A DNA stretch of 58,536 nt, taken from positions 1-58,536 of the forward strand of contig JAQBPY010000056.1 of NCBI GenBank assembly GCA_028287285.1, given 5' to 3'. The stretch is from Gemmatimonadota bacterium. GTDB lineage: Bacteria; Gemmatimonadota; Gemmatimonadetes; Gemmatimonadales; Gemmatimonadaceae. Under the pieces are notes generated by a model. The model saw only the letters and a list, made by a program, of their open reading frames with translations, searched no databases and had not been told where the DNA came from. The translations under genes and the position numbers were made by a program. Of the stretch, positions 28,180 through 37,010 are shown piece after piece. How positions within the stretch are numbered: the first letter of the stretch is position 1; each line of letters starts with the position of its first letter.

Positions 28180-29556
28180 ATGGCGGAGGGCGGCGGCGGT
28201 TTGATGGTGAGCGTATCCGGGATTCGCGGACGCGTCGGCGAGGCGTTGACCCCGGAAGTCGTGGCCCGGTATGCGGCAGCGTTTGGCGCGTGGTCCATTG
28301 CGAAAGGTACATCCCGCCGAATTGTGGTAGGGCGCGACAGCCGGGTGTCCGGTGCGATGTTTCACCGCATCGTGGTCGGCACCCTCCAGCTCGTGGGCGC
28401 CGATGTCATCGACATTGGCCTCACCACCACACCCGGCTGCCAGCTGGCCGTGGAGCACCACCATGCCGCGGGCGGATTGATGCTCTCCGCCAGCCACAAC
28501 CCCATCGAGTGGAATGCGCTCAAGTGCATCGGCTCGAGCGGCCTTTTTCTCGAGGCGCGCGAAGGGCTCGCCATGCGGGCGCTCGTCGACACGGGCATTC
28601 CGTATGCCAGGTGGCAGGACATCGGTACGGTCATCATCGATGACGCTGTCGCGGCGCGGCACATCGAGTCGGTGCTCGCCATACCATACGTCGACGTCGA
28701 GGCAATTCGTGCCCGGAAGTTCAAGGTCGCGCTCGATTGTGTCCGCGGCGCCGGCGCGTCCATCATGCCGGCGCTGCTCGAGCGCCTCGGATGCACCGTG
28801 GTCGGCATCAACATGGAGCCCGACGGACGCTTCCCCCGCGAGCCCGAGCCGCTGGCCGAAAACCTCGGGGAGCTCGAGACGCTCGTGAAGGCATCGGGCG
28901 CGGACATCGGCTTCGCCGTGGATCCCGACGTGGACCGGCTTGCCCTCGTGAGCGACGCCGGCCAGGCGATTGGTGAGGAGTACACCATGCCGCTCGCCGC
29001 GAAGCTCGTGCTGCGGCACCGGACGGGGCCCGTGGTGACGAACCTTTCGTCGAGCCTGCTGATAGATGACGTGGCGCGTGACGCCGGTGTGACCGCCGTT
29101 CGCTCGCCCGTGGGTGAGGTAAACGTGGCCGTTCGCATGCGGGAGTTGGGCGCGCCCATTGGCGGCGAGGGCAACGGCGGCGTGATCCTGCCCGAAGTCC
29201 ACCTGGGCCGAGATGCGCCAATTGGTGCGGCCCTGGTCCTGCAATTATTGGTGGAGGAGGGCAAACCGCTCTCTGCCATCGTGGATGTCCTGCCACGGTA
29301 CGTGATCGTGAAAGACAAGCTCCCACGCCCGAACACCGGTCTCGATGCGGTGTATGGGGCGCTCAGGAGTGCATTTGGCGACGCCACCGTCGATACTCAG
29401 GATGGCTTGCGGCTCTCGTGGCCGGACCGGTGGGTGCACATCCGCCCATCCGGGACGGAACCGATTGTGCGTGTGATTGCAGAAGGACCGAGTGAAGCAG
29501 CGGCGCGGGACCTGGTTCGGCGGTCACGCGAGCCGCTCGACGCCCTGGGCGTTTGA
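28180..29556 (+). CDS. glmM: Phosphoglucosamine mutase
   Basis: A 458-residue alpha-phosphohexomutase. The phosphoserine loop SASHNPIEWNALK puts the catalytic serine at residue 105, the metal loop is DPDVDRLAL, the sugar-binding loop is GGEGNGGVI and the phosphate-binding loop RPSGTEPIVRVI. Directly upstream of glmS, it is best called GlmM, which converts glucosamine-6-P to glucosamine-1-P; phosphomannomutase activity cannot be excluded. ATG 28180 has a GGAGG site four bases upstream; the open frame before it lies antisense to the chemoreceptor. Confidence 0.9.
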   Translation: MAEGGGGLMVSVSGIRGRVGEALTPEVVARYAAAFGAWSIAKGTSRRIVVGRDSRVSGAMFHRIVVGTLQLVGADVIDIGLTTTPGCQLAVEHHHAAGGLMLSASHNPIEWNALKCIGSSGLFLEAREGLAMRALVDTGIPYARWQDIGTVIIDDAVAARHIESVLAIPYVDVEAIRARKFKVALDCVRGAGASIMPALLERLGCTVVGINMEPDGRFPREPEPLAENLGELETLVKASGADIGFAVDPDVDRLALVSDAGQAIGEEYTMPLAAKLVLRHRTGPVVTNLSSSLLIDDVARDAGVTAVRSPVGEVNVAVRMRELGAPIGGEGNGGVILPEVHLGRDAPIGAALVLQLLVEEGKPLSAIVDVLPRYVIVKDKLPRPNTGLDAVYGALRSAFGDATVDTQDGLRLSWPDRWVHIRPSGTEPIVRVIAEGPSEAAARDLVRRSREPLDALGV

Positions 29557-29595
29557 GCGGGCGCGGGACGGAATCTCTCTCAAAGGAATGCTCCT

Positions 29596-31422
29596 ATGTG
29601 CGGAATTGTGGGATATGTCGGGTCCAGGAATGGCACGAGCCTGCTCGTTGACGGCCTCAAACGGCTCGAATACCGCGGCTACGACTCGGCAGGTGTGTCG
29701 CTCATGGACGGCGGCGGCATCGAGACGCGCAAGGCCAAGGGCAAGATCGCGATGCTCGAAGCCGCCATCGGATCCATGCCCATTCAGGGCAACGTGGGCA
29801 TCGCCCACACCCGCTGGGCCACGCATGGCCCGCCCAACGAGTGCAACGCGCACCCGCATCACGACTGCAGCGGTACGGTGTCGGTCGTCCACAACGGCAT
29901 CATCGAGAACTACGGACCGCTGCGCGCAATGCTCAAGAAGACCGGGCACACATTCGTCTCCGACACCGACACGGAAGTGCTCGCGCACCTCATCGAGGCC
30001 GCCTTCGACGACAACCTCGAGGAGGCAGTGGTCGATGCCCTGGCGCTCGTGGAAGGCACGTACGGCATCGCGGTCATCTGCTCCAGGGATCCGGACAAGA
30101 TCGTCGCGGCGCGCAAAGGCAGTCCCCTGCTCATCGGGCTGGGCGAGGGCGAGAACTACATTGCCAGCGATGTGGCGGCCATTCTCCAGCACACTCGGCA
30201 CGTGGTGTACCTGGACGACGGCGAGATGGCGGTGGTGACCAGAACGGGATACCGCGTCATGGACCTCAACGCGCAGACCATCAAGAAGCGCGTGAACCGT
30301 ATTGACTGGGACCTCGACAAGATCGAGAAGGGCGGATACGAGCACTTCATGCTCAAGGAGATCTTCGAGCAGCCGCAGACCATCCAGAACACCATGCGCG
30401 GCCGCTCCGTGGACGAAGATGGCTTTTCCAAGCTGGGCGGACTCAATCTCTCGCGTGAAGAACTCCAGCATTTCGACCACATCATCATCACGGCGTGCGG
30501 CACGAGCTGGCACAGTGCGCTCATCGGCAAGATGATGATCGAGGAGCATGCGCGCATTCGCTGCGAGGTGGAGTATGCATCCGAGTTCCGCTATCGCAAT
30601 CCGATCGTGTCGGAAAAAACGCTGTGCATCGTCATCTCGCAGTCCGGGGAAACGGCCGATACACTCGCCGCCATGCGTGAAGCAAAACGCCGTGGCGCCA
30701 AGACGCTGGGTCTGGTGAACCAGGTAGGATCCACCATCGCCCGTGAAGACGACGGTGGCATCTACCTGCATGCCGGTCCGGAAATCGGCGTGGCGTCCAC
30801 CAAGGCCTTTACGAGCCAGGTCGTCGCGCTGGCGCTGCTCACCCTCAAGCTTGGCCGCCTGCGGACGATGTCCGTGGTGCAGGGGCGCGTGGTAACGCAG
30901 GCGCTCGAGAAGCTGCCGGAACAGATCCAGAACATCCTCGATCGTGCCGGAGAAATTGAAAAGATTGCCGCCGCATTCACCGATGCGACCAATTTCCTCT
31001 ACCTTGGCCGCGGCTTCAACTTCCCGGTGGCGCTCGAGGGCGCGCTCAAGCTCAAGGAAATCAGCTACATCCACGCCGAAGGGTATCCGGCGGCCGAGAT
31101 GAAGCATGGCCCCATTGCCCTCATCGATGCGGACATGCCCGTGGTATTCATTGCACCGCACGATTCGGTGTTCGACAAGGTCGTCTCCAACGTGCAGGAG
31201 GTAAAGGCACGTGGCGGGCGGGTCATCGCCATTACCAGCCGCGACGAGCCTTCGCTGGACGGCAAGATCGACTACGAATTTCGCATCCCCGAAACGATCG
31301 ACATGCTCAACCCGGTGTTGTCGGCCATCCCGCTGCAGCTCCTGGCGTACTACATCGCGGCGAAGCGTGGCCTGAACGTGGACCAGCCTCGCAACCTCGC
31401 CAAATCTGTAACCGTGGAATAG
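29596..31422 (+). CDS. glmS: Glutamine-fructose-6-phosphate aminotransferase (isomerising)
   Basis: A 608-residue enzyme making glucosamine-6-P for peptidoglycan and lipopolysaccharide. The N-terminal amidotransferase begins MCGIVGYVG with the nucleophile Cys2 and has RLEYRGYDSAG; two SIS domains follow (ACGTSWHSALIG, SQSGETADT); it ends with the canonical LAKSVTVE. It lies 39 bases behind glmM with an AAAGGAA ribosome site. The gap is too short for a glmS ribozyme. Confidence 0.97.
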   Translation: MCGIVGYVGSRNGTSLLVDGLKRLEYRGYDSAGVSLMDGGGIETRKAKGKIAMLEAAIGSMPIQGNVGIAHTRWATHGPPNECNAHPHHDCSGTVSVVHNGIIENYGPLRAMLKKTGHTFVSDTDTEVLAHLIEAAFDDNLEEAVVDALALVEGTYGIAVICSRDPDKIVAARKGSPLLIGLGEGENYIASDVAAILQHTRHVVYLDDGEMAVVTRTGYRVMDLNAQTIKKRVNRIDWDLDKIEKGGYEHFMLKEIFEQPQTIQNTMRGRSVDEDGFSKLGGLNLSREELQHFDHIIITACGTSWHSALIGKMMIEEHARIRCEVEYASEFRYRNPIVSEKTLCIVISQSGETADTLAAMREAKRRGAKTLGLVNQVGSTIAREDDGGIYLHAGPEIGVASTKAFTSQVVALALLTLKLGRLRTMSVVQGRVVTQALEKLPEQIQNILDRAGEIEKIAAAFTDATNFLYLGRGFNFPVALEGALKLKEISYIHAEGYPAAEMKHGPIALIDADMPVVFIAPHDSVFDKVVSNVQEVKARGGRVIAITSRDEPSLDGKIDYEFRIPETIDMLNPVLSAIPLQLLAYYIAAKRGLNVDQPRNLAKSVTVE

Positions 31423-31504
31423 ACCGGGAAGCGGAATTCCTGTTCACTCTTGCGGTGGCCGCGGCATCAACCGATGCTACTGGTCCACCCCTGTCGCAAG
31501 ACGC

Positions 31505-32047
31505 ATGAATTCCTTCCATCCACGCCTGGCCGCCCTCGCCGCAGCGCTCGCCCTGAGCGCCTGCGGCCGCCACGACGACAAAACCGGCGTTCCGGTTCGC
31601 ATGAGCCGTAATCCGGAGCCCGGCACGCCGCAAGCCGCCATCCAGTCCGGCGACATCCGCATCACGAATACCGACAACAGCGTCGACCTGGCATTGCTGG
31701 GCGATACGATCAGCTCCGGACTCTCCGAGCAAACGCTTCGGAAAGTTCGTTCGGAAACGGACACGTCTGCCGTTCAGGGTTCGGGCCTTGGCGCTTCCAT
31801 CGAGAAGATGGTGAAAGGTTCCGTGCAGTCGGCCATTGGGACGCGCGTGGCATTTCCGCTCTCGGCTGTCCGCGGCGCGAGATACGAGAACGGCAGGATC
31901 GTGTTCGAGGGCGACGGCCAGCCCGAAAATCTCTTCAAGAACTCCAACGGAAAGGGCAAGAATCTTCTCGAGTCGTTCAGCCCCGGCGACGCGCAGAAAT
32001 TCGTTGATGCCGTCAATGCGCGGAAACGCGCGAACGGACGGACGTAG
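31505..32047 (+). CDS. Lipoprotein of unknown function
   Basis: A 180-residue predicted lipoprotein with signal peptide and lipobox LSAC (cysteine at residue 20). The mature part is polar, with no motif I recognise; DIRITNTDNSVDLALLGDTI and a C-terminal basic stretch stand out. It sits 82 bases after glmS and three bases before the membrane protein that opens the MoxR cluster, so it may belong to that transcript. Confidence 0.7.
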   Translation: MNSFHPRLAALAAALALSACGRHDDKTGVPVRMSRNPEPGTPQAAIQSGDIRITNTDNSVDLALLGDTISSGLSEQTLRKVRSETDTSAVQGSGLGASIEKMVKGSVQSAIGTRVAFPLSAVRGARYENGRIVFEGDGQPENLFKNSNGKGKNLLESFSPGDAQKFVDAVNARKRANGRT

Positions 32048-32050
32048 CTC

Positions 32051-32815
32051 ATGGCCTTTGCCGCGCTGCGCCCGCGCTCTGTCACGGAAATTGTCGACGC
32101 CGCCTTCCAGGTGCTTCGGGCGCACTACGGGCAGTTCGTCATGTGCTCCGCGCTGGCCTATCTGCCCTGGCTGATCATCGAGCTGCTGTTCCTCAATGAT
32201 CCCGAGCGCATTGCCAATACCGAGTGGTGGGTTGGCATCGCCGTCGCGTTCGGCGTGTGGCTCAGCTTCGCGCTCATGAGTGCAGTCATCATGACGTGTG
32301 CGTCACAGGCGTACCTCGGTGATCCTGTCGACGTCGGCGAAGCGGTGCGCCGCGCGCTCCCACGGCTGCCGCGTGTGATGATCGCGGCGGTGTTGCGGTA
32401 CATCCTCATGTTCGTGGGGCTGTTCGGGCTTCTGGTTGGCGCGCTGTACGTGGTCGCACGACTCTTTGCGCTGACGCCGGCCATCATCCTCGAGGATGCA
32501 TCGCTGGTGCAGGCGTTCGACCGCACGAGCTTCCTGTCGAAGGATCGCAAATGGCACATCCTCAACACGCTCGGGCTGGTGGGGCTCATCTACTGGGTCA
32601 TCGGACTTGGCGTCACGGTGCTCGCGGTGGCGTCGGGTAATGCGGTCGTCTCCACACTGTGTACCGCGTTCTACACCATTCTCGCCTATCCCGTGATCGC
32701 GATTACAGAGTGCCTGCTGTACTACGACGCGCGCATCCAGACCGAGGGGCTCGACCTGGAGCTCATGGCCGGTGAGTTGGGGCTCCCTTCTCCCTCGGAG
32801 CCTGTCGGACCCTGA
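32051..32815 (+). CDS. Multi-pass membrane protein at the head of the MoxR cluster
   Basis: A 254-residue protein with about five or six hydrophobic segments (near 30-47, 60-88, 112-142, 175-225), starting MAFAALRPRSVTEIVDAAFQVL. Similar proteins with a glycerophosphodiesterase-membrane-domain-like fold occur before DUF4129 genes in MoxR clusters. No catalytic motif is visible. The stop TGA overlaps a CTG that may start the next gene. Confidence 0.72.
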   Translation: MAFAALRPRSVTEIVDAAFQVLRAHYGQFVMCSALAYLPWLIIELLFLNDPERIANTEWWVGIAVAFGVWLSFALMSAVIMTCASQAYLGDPVDVGEAVRRALPRLPRVMIAAVLRYILMFVGLFGLLVGALYVVARLFALTPAIILEDASLVQAFDRTSFLSKDRKWHILNTLGLVGLIYWVIGLGVTVLAVASGNAVVSTLCTAFYTILAYPVIAITECLLYYDARIQTEGLDLELMAGELGLPSPSEPVGP

Positions 32816-32865
32816 CGCTCGCCGTCATCCAGGCATCGGTTGAACGACAGTGGCCGCCCGCCGCG

Positions 32866-33441
32866 GTGCACGACACCGTGCAGGCCGTGCTGCGCGACCC
32901 TGCATTTCACCGGTCCGTACGCAACTCCATCGCTGACCGCCTGCTGATCTGGCTGCTCGACTGGCTCGATCGCCTGGGCAAGGCCGTAGAACATTTGCCG
33001 TCGGGGCGCGACATTGGCCTTGGCATCGTCGCGCTGCTGGTCCTCTTCCTCGTTGCGCGCCTCCTGATGGTGCGCGGCGCGGAACGTGAGTCGAGGCAAG
33101 CCACCGGCACCCGCCGCCGCTCGGCATCACAGGAGGACCCATGGCAGGCCGCCGAGCTGCTCGCAGGCGCCGGCCGGTATGAGGAGGCGGCGCATGCACT
33201 GTATCGCGGCGTTATTCTCTCCCTGGGACGCGTCGATCGAATCCACCTCGATCCGTCGCGAACGAGCGGCGACTATGCGCGCGAGCTTCGACGTCGAGGC
33301 TCATCGTCGGTTGCTCCATTCCGCGCATTCACTCGGCGCTTCGACGTGGCGGTGTATGGCCACGGCGGTGCCACGGCAGAAGCAATTGAAGACCTGCGGC
33401 AGTTGAGCGTGCCGTTTCGCACGCGGGCGCAGGCGGCATGA
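32866..33441 (+). CDS. DUF4129-type membrane protein of the MoxR cluster
   Basis: At least 191 residues: an N-terminal amphipathic stretch, one transmembrane helix (about residues 50-70) and a C-terminal DUF4129-like cytosolic domain (WQAAELLAGAGRYEEAAHALYRG, SGDYARELRR). From GTG 32866 the protein seems to lack part of its conserved N-terminus. The same frame extends without stop to a CTG at 32812 that overlaps the previous TGA as CTGA, adding TLAVIQASVERQWPPAA, so the true start may be that CTG. The end overlaps the DUF4350 gene by ATGA. Confidence 0.75.
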   Translation: MHDTVQAVLRDPAFHRSVRNSIADRLLIWLLDWLDRLGKAVEHLPSGRDIGLGIVALLVLFLVARLLMVRGAERESRQATGTRRRSASQEDPWQAAELLAGAGRYEEAAHALYRGVILSLGRVDRIHLDPSRTSGDYARELRRRGSSSVAPFRAFTRRFDVAVYGHGGATAEAIEDLRQLSVPFRTRAQAA

Positions 33442-34682
33442 CCGAAACGCATCCGAAAGAATGGTGGACCAGGCCGTCGGTCATGCTGCCCATTGTTGCG
33501 ACCGTGGCGCTCGCGGTGGCGCTGTTAAGCCCGCAGGCCGTTGCCGGACGCTTCGGTGATTCGCGCCTTTCGTCTCATCTTGCCGGGTCGAACGGTGCGC
33601 GCGTGCTCTTCGATATGGCACGCAGACTCGGCTGGCAGGTGGTGCGGCGCGACAGCCAGCCAACACCGGTCACCGTCACGGGGCGTACGATCCACGCGCT
33701 GCTGGCGCCGGCCATTCCACCCACTCGCGCCGAAGCGCACGAGTATCTCGAAGCCGTGCGACGTGGTGATGCGCTGCTGTTCGCTCTCGGTACCCGCAAT
33801 CCGCTTTCCGACTCGCTCGGGGTCACGCACTTTGCGCGCGGCGATATGCTTTACGAGAACACGGCGCTCTCTGCGGGCTGCGGCAGGCACATCGATCTTG
33901 CGCCGCCCTTCTGGCCGGATGGGCGGGTACACCTGCAGGCCGTGCGATGGCTGCGGGAACCTCCGGCAGCACTCAAGACCTTTGCACCACTCGTGCGCGA
34001 TGATGCCAAATCCCTGGTGCGTGGCAACGGCGACGGCGCCGTTGGATTCGCGCTCGGCCAGGGGCGCGTGGTCGTCGTGGGCGACCCCGATCTCCTGCGC
34101 AATGATGTGGTTCGTCACTGCGCATGGGGTACCGACCTCATCGCCGTGGACATGCTCGAGTGGCTGCGCGCCGGAGGTGCTGCACCGCGCACCACGCTCG
34201 CCTTTGACGAGTACCATCAGGGCTACGCTGCTCAGCCAACCGTCGTTGGCATCACCGCATCATTTCTTGTGCAGCATCCCGTGGGCCGCACCATCCTGCA
34301 GCTCGCGTTCGCCGCTCTCGTACTGTTGTTCGCCGTATCTCCGCGTGCCATCAAGCCGCAGGACGTGGAGCGCATCGAGCGGCGCGACCCGCTGGAGCAG
34401 GTTGACGCACTTGCGCAAGCGTACGAGCAGGTCCAGGCCACGCGTACGATCACGTCTCGACTCCTGCATGGCCTGCGCTGGCGGGTGGAGCGTGGGGCAA
34501 CTGCTCGAGCCATGCCCGACGATGCCTTTCTGGCCGCAGCGGCTGCACGAGCGCCGGAACTGAACGACGACGTCCGCATCATTCGACGCGCGCTGAACGA
34601 TCCGGTCAAAGGCGCCGATCTCCCGGCTGTCGGTGCCGCGCTCCGGCATATTGAACACACCCTCACGACATCACCGAAATGA
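33438..34682 (+). CDS. DUF4350-containing membrane protein of the MoxR cluster
   Basis: A 414-residue protein with an N-terminal transmembrane helix (about 16-36), an extracytoplasmic domain of the DUF4350 type (NGARVLFDMARRLGWQV, GRVVVVGDPDLLRNDVV), a second helix near 275-297 and a cytosolic tail. In conserved clusters DUF4350, DUF4129 and DUF58 proteins accompany a MoxR ATPase; their joint action is not established. It is joined to both neighbours by ATGA overlaps. Confidence 0.8.
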   Translation: MTETHPKEWWTRPSVMLPIVATVALAVALLSPQAVAGRFGDSRLSSHLAGSNGARVLFDMARRLGWQVVRRDSQPTPVTVTGRTIHALLAPAIPPTRAEAHEYLEAVRRGDALLFALGTRNPLSDSLGVTHFARGDMLYENTALSAGCGRHIDLAPPFWPDGRVHLQAVRWLREPPAALKTFAPLVRDDAKSLVRGNGDGAVGFALGQGRVVVVGDPDLLRNDVVRHCAWGTDLIAVDMLEWLRAGGAAPRTTLAFDEYHQGYAAQPTVVGITASFLVQHPVGRTILQLAFAALVLLFAVSPRAIKPQDVERIERRDPLEQVDALAQAYEQVQATRTITSRLLHGLRWRVERGATARAMPDDAFLAAAAARAPELNDDVRIIRRALNDPVKGADLPAVGAALRHIEHTLTTSPK

Positions 34683-35647
34683 GTGCACCACTCTCCAATG
34701 CACAGGGCGCCGAATTGCTGGATCGCGTCCGATCGGCCGTGGCCACCCGGGTGGTGGGCCAGGACGCCACCATCTCCGACACGCTCGTTGCATTTCTTGC
34801 ACGCGGGCACGTACTCGTGGAAGGTGTTCCAGGAACGGCAAAGACGCTGCTCGTCCGCTCACTTTCGGCCGCACTTGGGCTGCGGTTCGCACGCATCCAA
34901 TTCACCCCTGATCTCATGCCGTCGGACGTGACCGGCGTGAACGTGTTGCGCGATCCGGCAAAAGGCTTCGAGTTCCAGGCCGGGCCGGTATTTACCGACC
35001 TCCTGCTCGGCGACGAAATCAACCGTGCACCGGCCAAGACCCAGGCGGCGCTGCTCGAGGCCATGGCCGAGCGCCAGGTCACCGTTGATGGCGTCTCTCG
35101 CCCGCTGGGCGACATGTTCACGGTGTTCGCCACGCAAAACCCGGTGGAGCACGAAGGCACCTATCCGCTGCCCGAAGCGCAGCTCGACCGGTTCCTGATC
35201 AAGGCCGTGATGCCGTATCCGTCGCGCGACGCGGAGCTGGAGCTGCTTGCCCGCTATGAAAACGGTTTCGACGCCGAGCGTCTCGATGACGCAAAGCTTG
35301 CAGGCTCGTTGTCGGAAGAGGAGACACGGGCTTTGCGCGGCCTGGTGGACGGGGTCCGTGTTGCCGAGGACGTTCGTGCGTACATCACCGACATCACGCG
35401 GAGCACGAGAGAGGAGCGCATGCTTTCGTTGGGCGCCTCGCCGCGGGCAACCGTATCGCTCTTTCGTGCGTCGCGTGCGGCCGCCGTGCTCGAGGGCCGT
35501 GATTTCGTGACACCGGACGACGTGAAGGGTATCGCGCCGGCCGTGCTTCGCCATCGCATCACACTGTCGCCCGAGCTCGAGGTGGAAGGACGGAGCGCCG
35601 ATGACATTCTCGTTGCCCTGCTCGACCGGGTTCGCGTGCCGGAGTAG
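34679..35647 (+). CDS. MoxR-family AAA+ ATPase
   Basis: A 322-residue AAA+ ATPase of the MoxR/RavA class. Walker A is GVPGTAKT, Walker B is LLGDEINRA, sensor 1 lies in FATQNPVEHEGTYPLPEAQLD, and the lid domain carries GASPRATVSL. MoxR proteins act as chaperone-like remodelers, often on proteins with von Willebrand A domains such as the DUF58 protein encoded next. Start overlaps the DUF4350 stop (ATGA). Confidence 0.94.
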   Translation: MSAPLSNAQGAELLDRVRSAVATRVVGQDATISDTLVAFLARGHVLVEGVPGTAKTLLVRSLSAALGLRFARIQFTPDLMPSDVTGVNVLRDPAKGFEFQAGPVFTDLLLGDEINRAPAKTQAALLEAMAERQVTVDGVSRPLGDMFTVFATQNPVEHEGTYPLPEAQLDRFLIKAVMPYPSRDAELELLARYENGFDAERLDDAKLAGSLSEEETRALRGLVDGVRVAEDVRAYITDITRSTREERMLSLGASPRATVSLFRASRAAAVLEGRDFVTPDDVKGIAPAVLRHRITLSPELEVEGRSADDILVALLDRVRVPE

Positions 35648-35651
35648 GACA

Positions 35652-37010
35652 ATGGATGTGTGGCAGCCGTTGCGGCGGCGTGTGAAGATAGTGCGCGAGA
35701 CCGTGGGCTTTGTGCCGACGCGGCGTCTGGCGCTCGCCGTTGCACTCATCGCGCCCGCTTGGCTCTTAGGTGATATGCCTCAACTGGCAGGTGCGCTCGT
35801 GTTAGCACTGCTTGCCGCCCTCGTTCTCGACGTGGCGGCGTTACCTCGCATGCAGGACATCGAGGTGCGGCGAGTGTTCGATCCAACCATAGGAGTGGGG
35901 GATCATTCCACCGGCAAGTACGTGCTGGCGTCGCGTTGGACCAGGATGCTTCATGCAACACTATTTGATGCGTTGCCAATTCGCTATCTCTCTGGTGCGC
36001 AATCGTTTAGCGAGCACCAACTTCCTGCGAGCGGCGTGTGGGAGGAGACATTTCAGGTGGTGGGCGAAGCGCGCGGAGACGCCGCACTGGGCGATATCGC
36101 AGTGCGGGTCCGGACGTCGCTCGGTCTCGCGGCGCGCACCTTCCGGTATTCCCAGGACGATCGCGTTCTGGTGGCGCCGTCATTGGCCGGCGTTAAGCGC
36201 TTTCGGTGGCTCGCCGTCCATCACCGCTTAGCGACCGTTGGCGTGCGTGACGCACGCCGTCGTGGCGAAGGAAGGAGCTTTGCCCGCCTCAGGGACTACG
36301 TGGCCGGCGATGATCCACGCCACATAGACTGGAAGGCAACAGGACGTCGGGGACACCTGATCAGCCGCGAGTTCACCGTTGAACAATCCCAGACGGTGTT
36401 CGTGCTCGTGGACGCGGGCCGGTCGATGACACAGTTCTCGGGGCGCTATCCCAGATTCGAGTATGCGCTGTCGGCGGCTCTGCTGCTGGCCGATGTGGCG
36501 ACGTCCGCGGGTGACCGCGTTGGTGCGCTGGTATTCGATGACCAGCTTCGTGCCCTCGTTCCCGCCCGACGTGGCATTGCGGCGCTACATGCGCTCCGGA
36601 CGGCGCTGGTGCCCCTGCAGCCGACCATGGTGGAGCCGGACTACGCCACTGCGTTTCGCACGCTCGCGCAGCGCCAGCGCAAGCGGGCACTCATCGTCCT
36701 GATTACGGATGTGATCGACGCGCGTTCGGCACGTACCCTGCTGGCCCATCTCACGCGAGGATCGTCACGGCATCTGGCACTCGTCGTCGCGCTGCGAAAT
36801 GATGCCCTGCTGCAAGCCGCCGTGACAACTGGAACGCGCGCGACCGACCTTTACGCGAGCGCCGCTGCGGAAGAGTTGGTGACCGAGCGGCGCACGGCGT
36901 TGCAGCGGATGCGCGATGCAGGTGTCGTCGTTGTCGATGTCGCGCCCGATGCGATGGCGGCGGCCGTAGTGAACCAGTACCTGGAGCTCAAGTCGCGCGG
37001 GGCGTTGTAA
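35652..37010 (+). CDS. DUF58 protein with von Willebrand A-like domain
   Basis: A 452-residue protein with two N-terminal hydrophobic helices, a beta-rich middle and the DUF58 signature RRRGEGRSFARLRDYVAGDD with RHIDWKATGRRGHLISRE. A vWA-like fold follows, where VFVLVDAGRSM resembles a MIDAS (DxxxS). It is the likely client of the upstream MoxR ATPase. ATG 35652 is preceded by GGAG. The last 23 bases overlap the 3' end of the oppositely oriented RDD-SpoIIM gene. Confidence 0.88.
   Translation: MDVWQPLRRRVKIVRETVGFVPTRRLALAVALIAPAWLLGDMPQLAGALVLALLAALVLDVAALPRMQDIEVRRVFDPTIGVGDHSTGKYVLASRWTRMLHATLFDALPIRYLSGAQSFSEHQLPASGVWEETFQVVGEARGDAALGDIAVRVRTSLGLAARTFRYSQDDRVLVAPSLAGVKRFRWLAVHHRLATVGVRDARRRGEGRSFARLRDYVAGDDPRHIDWKATGRRGHLISREFTVEQSQTVFVLVDAGRSMTQFSGRYPRFEYALSAALLLADVATSAGDRVGALVFDDQLRALVPARRGIAALHALRTALVPLQPTMVEPDYATAFRTLAQRQRKRALIVLITDVIDARSARTLLAHLTRGSSRHLALVVALRNDALLQAAVTTGTRATDLYASAAAEELVTERRTALQRMRDAGVVVVDVAPDAMAAAVVNQYLELKSRGAL

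Noticed and set aside
29557..29595. glmS ribozyme upstream of glmS
   Set aside because: Only 39 bases separate glmM and glmS, too short for the ribozyme core.
29524..31161. 545-residue minus-strand open frame over glmS
   Set aside because: Shadow of glmS; no recognisable motif and no ribosome site.
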